Source: an uncultured Lachnospiraceae bacterium (GTDB taxonomy: Bacteria; Bacillota; Clostridia; Lachnospirales; Lachnospiraceae). Taken from it: 45,367 nt of DNA. Positions 41,647-45,367 of the stretch are shown one piece after another. The stretch covers positions 18,453-63,819 of the forward strand of contig CAJOGN010000016.1 of the NCBI GenBank assembly GCA_905234245.1. The letters run 5' to 3'. The translations under genes were made by a program, and so were the position numbers. Numbering within the stretch: the stretch's first letter is position 1; every line of letters begins with the position of its first letter. The notes beneath the pieces were generated by a model. That model did no database searches. It was not told where the DNA came from and saw only the letters and a program-made list of their open reading frames with translations.

Positions 41647-44049
41647 ATGGCATCACCAACAAGAGTATCTGGTATGGTCTCTGGCATGGACACCGAGAGC
41701 GTAGTTAAGGCGTACGTACAGAGCTATATAGATAAGAAGGATAAAATAAAACAGTCACAGACCAAGTTGACATATAAACAGGACGCATGGAAAGCCTTGA
41801 ACAGCAAGGTTTATTCGCTATACAATAAAGTAGGTAATCTGCGTTTTAGTAATTCATATAATCTTAAGAAGACGAGTGTATCAGATGCGTCTAAAGCATC
41901 AGTTTCAGCAAGTTCGAATGCTGTAATAGGTTCACAGACTCTTAAGATTAAGCAGCTTGCTAAAGCAGGATATTTAACAGGCGCCCAGCTTGGGAAGAAG
42001 ACAACAGAATCTTCAACAATGAGTTCGCTAGATTATACCGGCGGAGACACATCTATATCTGTCAGAGTTGGAAGTGGCGAAGAGAAGACAATTAATATTA
42101 CTGCTGATACTAAGATATCAGATGTGATTGACGAGCTTAAGAAGGCAGGTGTTAATGCAAGTTATGATTCTAATAACAGGAGAATCTTCGTAAGCGCTAA
42201 GAATAGTGGTAAGGATAATGACTTTGCTATTACAGCTAATTCTGCAAGTGGACAGGCAGCGCTTACATCACTGGGACTTCTTACAACTGCAGCAGCAGAT
42301 ATGAAGGGCTATGCTGCTAATGCAGCATATATGATGGCAGAAGATGGCGGTTCTTATTATGAACTGGATGAAGATGGCAATATCAAGTATGACAGTGAAG
42401 GCAAGGCAATCGTAAGAGATGGTGCGGTATATAGCGAAGCTAAGACAAAGGAGAATATAACCAATATTCTTACTCATCTGTATAATGCATATGATGAGAA
42501 TCCCGTTCTTGAAGCAGAGAAGAAGTCACTTAATTCCAAGATAGAGTATACTAATGCTAAGAATAAGGTAGACGAAGTAAGTGCATTAAGTGCTGAAGGA
42601 GTTACAGGACAGGAACTCATTGATCTTGTTAATGCGGGAAAAGACGGCGCAGTATATGTTGATGAAGATGGCAACACATATAAGAATGTCAAAGTCAATG
42701 ATGATGGATCTCGTACTTATTATAATGAATCGGAAGACGAAGCCGGTGCCAAGACTGTGTCTGCTGAGGACGGTGAGCTTGGTAAAGTAGAAGACAAGGT
42801 AAAAGACATAGCTACTAAGCTTGGCCTTATAACAACCACTACTGACGGCGAAGGCGTTGAGACTACTGATGATAGTGAGTATAAGGAGTTCGTAACAGCC
42901 AATACTACATATAATAAGTATGTTAACGATGATTCTATTAATCTCGGGGAGTATTATCTTGACGAGACAGCTATGGCAAATGCACAGACAAGAATCAGCG
43001 CGATTGATTCAGCCATCGCAGCTAATAATGAGTACATATCTGACAACAGTTATTGGGACAAGAAGGACTACTCAGCTTATTTGAATGATGCAGGTACAGC
43101 TCTTGACAGTACTAAGTTACAGGAGGCTGTTGACGAGATATACAGTAAGATACAATATGGGTTTGATGTTGTAAATGGAACAACTCAGCTATCTGCTAAC
43201 GCAGGTGCTACTCGTGTAACAGCTCAAGACGCTATTATTGAGCTTAATGAAGCTGAGTATACATCAAGCAGCAGCAACTTCTCGATTAACGGGTTGAATA
43301 TTAACGCATTAGCTGAGACCGGAGATCAGGCAATTACGATTAATACAACTCAGGATAATCAAGGTATATATGATAAGGTTAAGGATTTCTTGTCTACATA
43401 TAATGAGATTATCAATGAGATGCAGTCGTTATATAATGCTGATTCCGCTAAGGGCTATAATCCGCTAACGGATGACCAAAAGGAAGAGATGTCTGACAAA
43501 GAGATTGAGAAGTGGGAAGATAAGATAAAGTCCGCAATACTTAGAAGAGACAGCAGTCTCGGAACCCTTATTACCAAGATGACTCAGGCGATGTCTAATC
43601 CAATACAGATTAACGGCAAGGGATATTCGCTTTCTGACTTCGGAATCCAGACACTTGGAATTCTTAATTCGCCGAAGAATGAGCAATATGCATATCATAT
43701 CAACGGTGATGAGGATGATTCTGCTACATCAAGTAAGGAAGATAAGCTGATGTCTATGATTAACAGCGATCCTGATACGGTTATTGAGTATATGCAGTCA
43801 TTAGCATCTAATCTCTATAATGCAGTAGGTAACGAGATGAAGAGTTCTAATTTGAGAACAGCTTATACTGTATATAATGATAAAGAGATGGCTAACGATC
43901 AGAAATCTTACGAGAAGCTTATCAAGCAATGGGAGAATAAGATTGCTGATATGGAGGATAGATATTATAAGAAGTTCTCCAAGATGGAAGCTACGCTTGC
44001 CAAGTTGCAAAGTTCTACAAGTGCTTTGTCCGGTTTGATGGGACAGTAA
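41647..44049 (+). CDS. fliD: Flagellar filament cap protein FliD
   Basis: The protein has 800 residues, well above the usual 450-550. The N-terminal FliD domain is present (RVSGMVSGMDTESVVKAYV, YKQDAWKALNSKVYSLYNKVGNL). FliD domain 2 follows around 110-200 (KTINITADTKISDVIDELKKAGVNA). The C-terminal domain has TQDNQGIYDKVKDFLSTYNEII and a final coiled coil (YYKKFSKMEATLAKLQSSTSALSGLMGQ). A large insert at about 215-500, rich in Asp, Gly and Thr (DGVYS- and DEDGNTYKN-like stretches), explains the extra length. FliD caps the growing filament and folds flagellin; surface-exposed inserts vary between strains. Confidence 0.93.
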   Translation: MASPTRVSGMVSGMDTESVVKAYVQSYIDKKDKIKQSQTKLTYKQDAWKALNSKVYSLYNKVGNLRFSNSYNLKKTSVSDASKASVSASSNAVIGSQTLKIKQLAKAGYLTGAQLGKKTTESSTMSSLDYTGGDTSISVRVGSGEEKTINITADTKISDVIDELKKAGVNASYDSNNRRIFVSAKNSGKDNDFAITANSASGQAALTSLGLLTTAAADMKGYAANAAYMMAEDGGSYYELDEDGNIKYDSEGKAIVRDGAVYSEAKTKENITNILTHLYNAYDENPVLEAEKKSLNSKIEYTNAKNKVDEVSALSAEGVTGQELIDLVNAGKDGAVYVDEDGNTYKNVKVNDDGSRTYYNESEDEAGAKTVSAEDGELGKVEDKVKDIATKLGLITTTTDGEGVETTDDSEYKEFVTANTTYNKYVNDDSINLGEYYLDETAMANAQTRISAIDSAIAANNEYISDNSYWDKKDYSAYLNDAGTALDSTKLQEAVDEIYSKIQYGFDVVNGTTQLSANAGATRVTAQDAIIELNEAEYTSSSSNFSINGLNINALAETGDQAITINTTQDNQGIYDKVKDFLSTYNEIINEMQSLYNADSAKGYNPLTDDQKEEMSDKEIEKWEDKIKSAILRRDSSLGTLITKMTQAMSNPIQINGKGYSLSDFGIQTLGILNSPKNEQYAYHINGDEDDSATSSKEDKLMSMINSDPDTVIEYMQSLASNLYNAVGNEMKSSNLRTAYTVYNDKEMANDQKSYEKLIKQWENKIADMEDRYYKKFSKMEATLAKLQSSTSALSGLMGQ

Positions 44050-44093
44050 TAAGCTGGTGACGGTCACTATTCATAATATAGGAGGAATTCATT

Positions 44094-44477
44094 ATGGCAT
44101 TGCCCAGAGGCTATGATGCATATCAGAAGAACAGAATACTTACGGCATCTCCGGCAGAGCTGGTACTTATGTTATATGAAGGGGCTATTAAGTTTTGCAA
44201 CATAGGTATTGTCGCTATAGAGAATAAGGATATAGCAAAAGCAAATACCAACATTCAGAAGGCAGAGAGAATTGTCGCTGAACTTAGAGGTAGCCTGGAT
44301 ATGAAGTATCCTGTAGCAAAAGATTTCGACCAGGTATACGAATATATAGGATGGGTTCTTCTTCAAGCTAATGTCAAGAAGAGTAAGGACAGATTGGAAG
44401 AAGCGCTTAAGCATCTGAGAACAATGAGAGATACATGGAAGGAAGTAATGAAGACTGCAGGAAGTCAGGCAGGATGA
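44094..44477 (+). CDS. fliS: Flagellin chaperone FliS
   Basis: The protein has 127 residues. The family start is clear: ALPRGYDAYQKNRILTASPAELVLMLYEGAIKF (in order), with the conserved YQ and LxxMLYEG. FliS binds the C-terminus of newly made flagellin, prevents premature assembly, and in FliW-CsrA systems influences how much free flagellin is sensed. Ribosome site AGGAGGAATT. Confidence 0.95.
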   Translation: MALPRGYDAYQKNRILTASPAELVLMLYEGAIKFCNIGIVAIENKDIAKANTNIQKAERIVAELRGSLDMKYPVAKDFDQVYEYIGWVLLQANVKKSKDRLEEALKHLRTMRDTWKEVMKTAGSQAG

Positions 44478-44502
44478 TATAATTATGATTTGTAATATGA
44501 AG

Positions 44503-44534
44503 AGAACGCAAATGGAAGAATCCATTTGCGTTCT
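44503..44534 (+). other. Perfect 14-bp hairpin between fliS and the next gene
   Basis: AGAACGCAAATGGA pairs perfectly with TCCATTTGCGTTCT around the loop AGAA. Only TT follows, so it is unlike a good terminator. It ends five bases before the AAGGAG ribosome site of the next gene. Confidence 0.7.
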
Positions 44535-44548
44535 TTATAAGGAGAGTT

Positions 44549-45031
44549 ATGACTAGTGTAGAATATATTAAGATGTTAGAAGAAAGTCTTGTTAAGAAGG
44601 TTGAACTACTTCAAGTACTACAGAGTCTCAATCAGGAACAAAGAGATATACTTGAAGATTATGAGACTACGCCGGAAGAACTTGACGAAAATATTGAGAA
44701 GAAATCAGACATAATAGATCGTCTTGACAAGATGGACGAGGGATTTCAGAGTATCTATGACAAGATAAAAGAAGATCTTGTGGCAAACAAAGAGGAATAC
44801 TCTTCAGAGATTAAGCATATGCAGGAACTGATAACTAAGATAACAGATTTGTCAGCTGACATCCAGGCAAAAGAACAGCAGAACAAGGATATAGCCAAGA
44901 CGAGGTTCTCCCATATAAGAAGTCAGATACGGGAAACCAAGCATGGTCAAAAGGCGGTGGCTTCTTATTACGCAAGCATGATGAATAATACAGGATATGA
45001 AGGTTCCCAATTCTGGGACAAGAAAAAATAA
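44549..45031 (+). CDS. Coiled-coil flagellar protein, FlgN/FliT-like export chaperone
   Basis: The protein has 160 residues, nearly all helical and highly charged (TSVEYIKMLEESLVKKVELLQVLQSLNQEQRDILED in family order; later ITDLSADIQAKEQQNKDIAKT). This architecture resembles FlgN-type and FliT-type chaperones, and the position after fliS and before flagellin is where fliT is usual. The C-terminus (ASYYASMMNNTGYEGSQFWDKKK) has the tail found in FlgN-like proteins of Clostridia. The partner could be FliD or a junction protein. Exact family not certain. Confidence 0.65.
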   Translation: MTSVEYIKMLEESLVKKVELLQVLQSLNQEQRDILEDYETTPEELDENIEKKSDIIDRLDKMDEGFQSIYDKIKEDLVANKEEYSSEIKHMQELITKITDLSADIQAKEQQNKDIAKTRFSHIRSQIRETKHGQKAVASYYASMMNNTGYEGSQFWDKKK

Positions 45032-45061
45032 AAAATTATTGAAAAAAATAAAAAAAGGGTG

Positions 45062-45088
45062 TAAAGTTTAATTAGATATAGTCGATAT
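45062..45088 (+). promoter_or_regulatory. Sigma-28-type promoter for flagellin
   Basis: TAAA (45062-45065), 15 bases, then GTCGATAT (45081-45088), one base from consensus GCCGATAT. Confidence 0.8.
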
Positions 45089-45098
45089 ATCTAGTGAG

Positions 45099-45206
45099 AA
45101 CACAGTTATGTGTTACAATCAGTAAGACATTAGGGTGTACGACTAATGTAGTAACAAACAATTATTATCATACCTGCCAAGGAAGGCAGAACACAATTCA
45201 AGGAGG
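45099..45206 (+). promoter_or_regulatory. Structured flagellin leader with CsrA-type GGA sites
   Basis: Hairpins: AACACA/TGTGTT with loop GTTA at 45099-45114; ACATTAG/CTAATGT at 45127-45149; CTGCC/GGCAG at 45174-45189 with loop AAGGAA that shows a GGA at 45181-45183. The ribosome site AAGGAGG (45200-45206) has a second GGA at 45202-45204, 21 bases on. This two-site pattern is that of Firmicute flagellin leaders bound by CsrA dimers. Confidence 0.7.
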
Positions 45207-45214
45207 AAATTATT

Positions 45215-45367
45215 ATGGTAGTACAACACAACATGCAGGCAGCAAATGCTTCAAGAGTATTAAATGTAACAGCAGGTCAGCAGGCAAAGAGCACAGAGAA
45301 GTTATCTTCAGGTTATAGAATTAACCGTGCAGCTGATGACGCAGCAGGTCTTTCAATTTCTGAGAAG
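45215..45367 (+). CDS. hag: Flagellin, N-terminal part (cut by window end)
   Basis: The ATG at 45215 follows AAGGAGG by eight bases. The 51 codons in the window encode VVQHNMQAANASRVLNVTAG, then QQAKSTEKLSSGYRINRAADDAAGLSISEK, which is the conserved D0/D1 N-terminal domain of flagellin, including the IN-RA-DDAAGL-IS signature. The middle and C-terminal domains lie beyond the window. A sigma-28-type promoter and a leader with GGA sites precede it, indicating control by sigma-28 and by CsrA. Confidence 0.95.
   Translation, partial: MVVQHNMQAANASRVLNVTAGQQAKSTEKLSSGYRINRAADDAAGLSISEK

Noticed and set aside
45094-45318. 74-codon reading frame across the flagellin start
   Set aside because: It lies in another frame over the flagellin leader and gene; the ribosome site and protein similarity support the frame starting at 45215.

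Overview
The window looks like chromosomal DNA of a motile, anaerobic, low-GC Clostridia, most likely a member of the Lachnospiraceae. Signs are the GlgC/GlgD pair, the long PRPP synthetase, a PurF-like protein starting MGGFFG, a group-B-like [FeFe] hydrogenase, tandem FlgK genes, FliW-CsrA control of flagellin, and strong AAGGAGG ribosome sites. I saw no rRNA, tRNA, CRISPR array, insertion sequence or prophage; gene content and base composition look vertically inherited.

Layout. (1) 1-2648: an FAD/iron-sulfur oxidoreductase cut by the window start and broken by a frameshift near 705. (2) 2649-6458: a chemotaxis receptor, a CorA magnesium transporter with a structured leader, and a convergent rRNA-type methyltransferase overlapping corA by 41 bp. 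(3) 6459-8086: a structured, terminator-ended RNA region, then a two-gene threonine/serine exporter. (4) 8134-14983: a dGTPase-like HD hydrolase, an envelope group (small membrane protein, TcaA-like anchored protein, Na/Pi cotransporter with PhoU domain, unknown membrane protein) and a type-B carboxylesterase. (5) 14999-20631: murC, the primosome pair DnaD/DnaC, prs and a PHP phosphoesterase. (6) 20900-23658: glgC-glgD and spoVG. (7) 23758-27350: rpmG-secE-nusG-rplK-rplA and rplJ-rplL, with recognisable promoters, an L1-type operator and an L10 leader. (8) 27497-32486: a PurF-like protein lacking the catalytic cysteine, and a MacA/MacB-type ABC exporter. (9) 32587-45367: a late flagellar region, flgM-flgN-flgK-flgK-flgL-fliW-csrA, [FeFe] hydrogenase, flaG-fliD-fliS-chaperone, and the start of flagellin.

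The flagellar region reads as a coherent circuit. FlgM restrains sigma-28; sigma-28-type promoters lie before flgM, inside the 3' end of the hydrogenase gene (for flaG-fliD-fliS) and before flagellin. CsrA and its antagonist FliW are encoded here, and the flagellin leader carries a GGA-loop hairpin 21 nt from a GGA in the Shine-Dalgarno, as expected for a CsrA target.

The most unusual signal is a pair of stem-loops at 37143-37215 and 39562-39633. They share a 23-nt loop identical at 20 positions, on long perfect or near-perfect stems with unrelated sequences. Each is preceded directly by a strand that can pair with the loop. Conserved loop, conserved length and unrelated but paired arms point to a conserved RNA (or folded DNA) element that brackets flgL-fliW-csrA. 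I do not recognise it as a known family.
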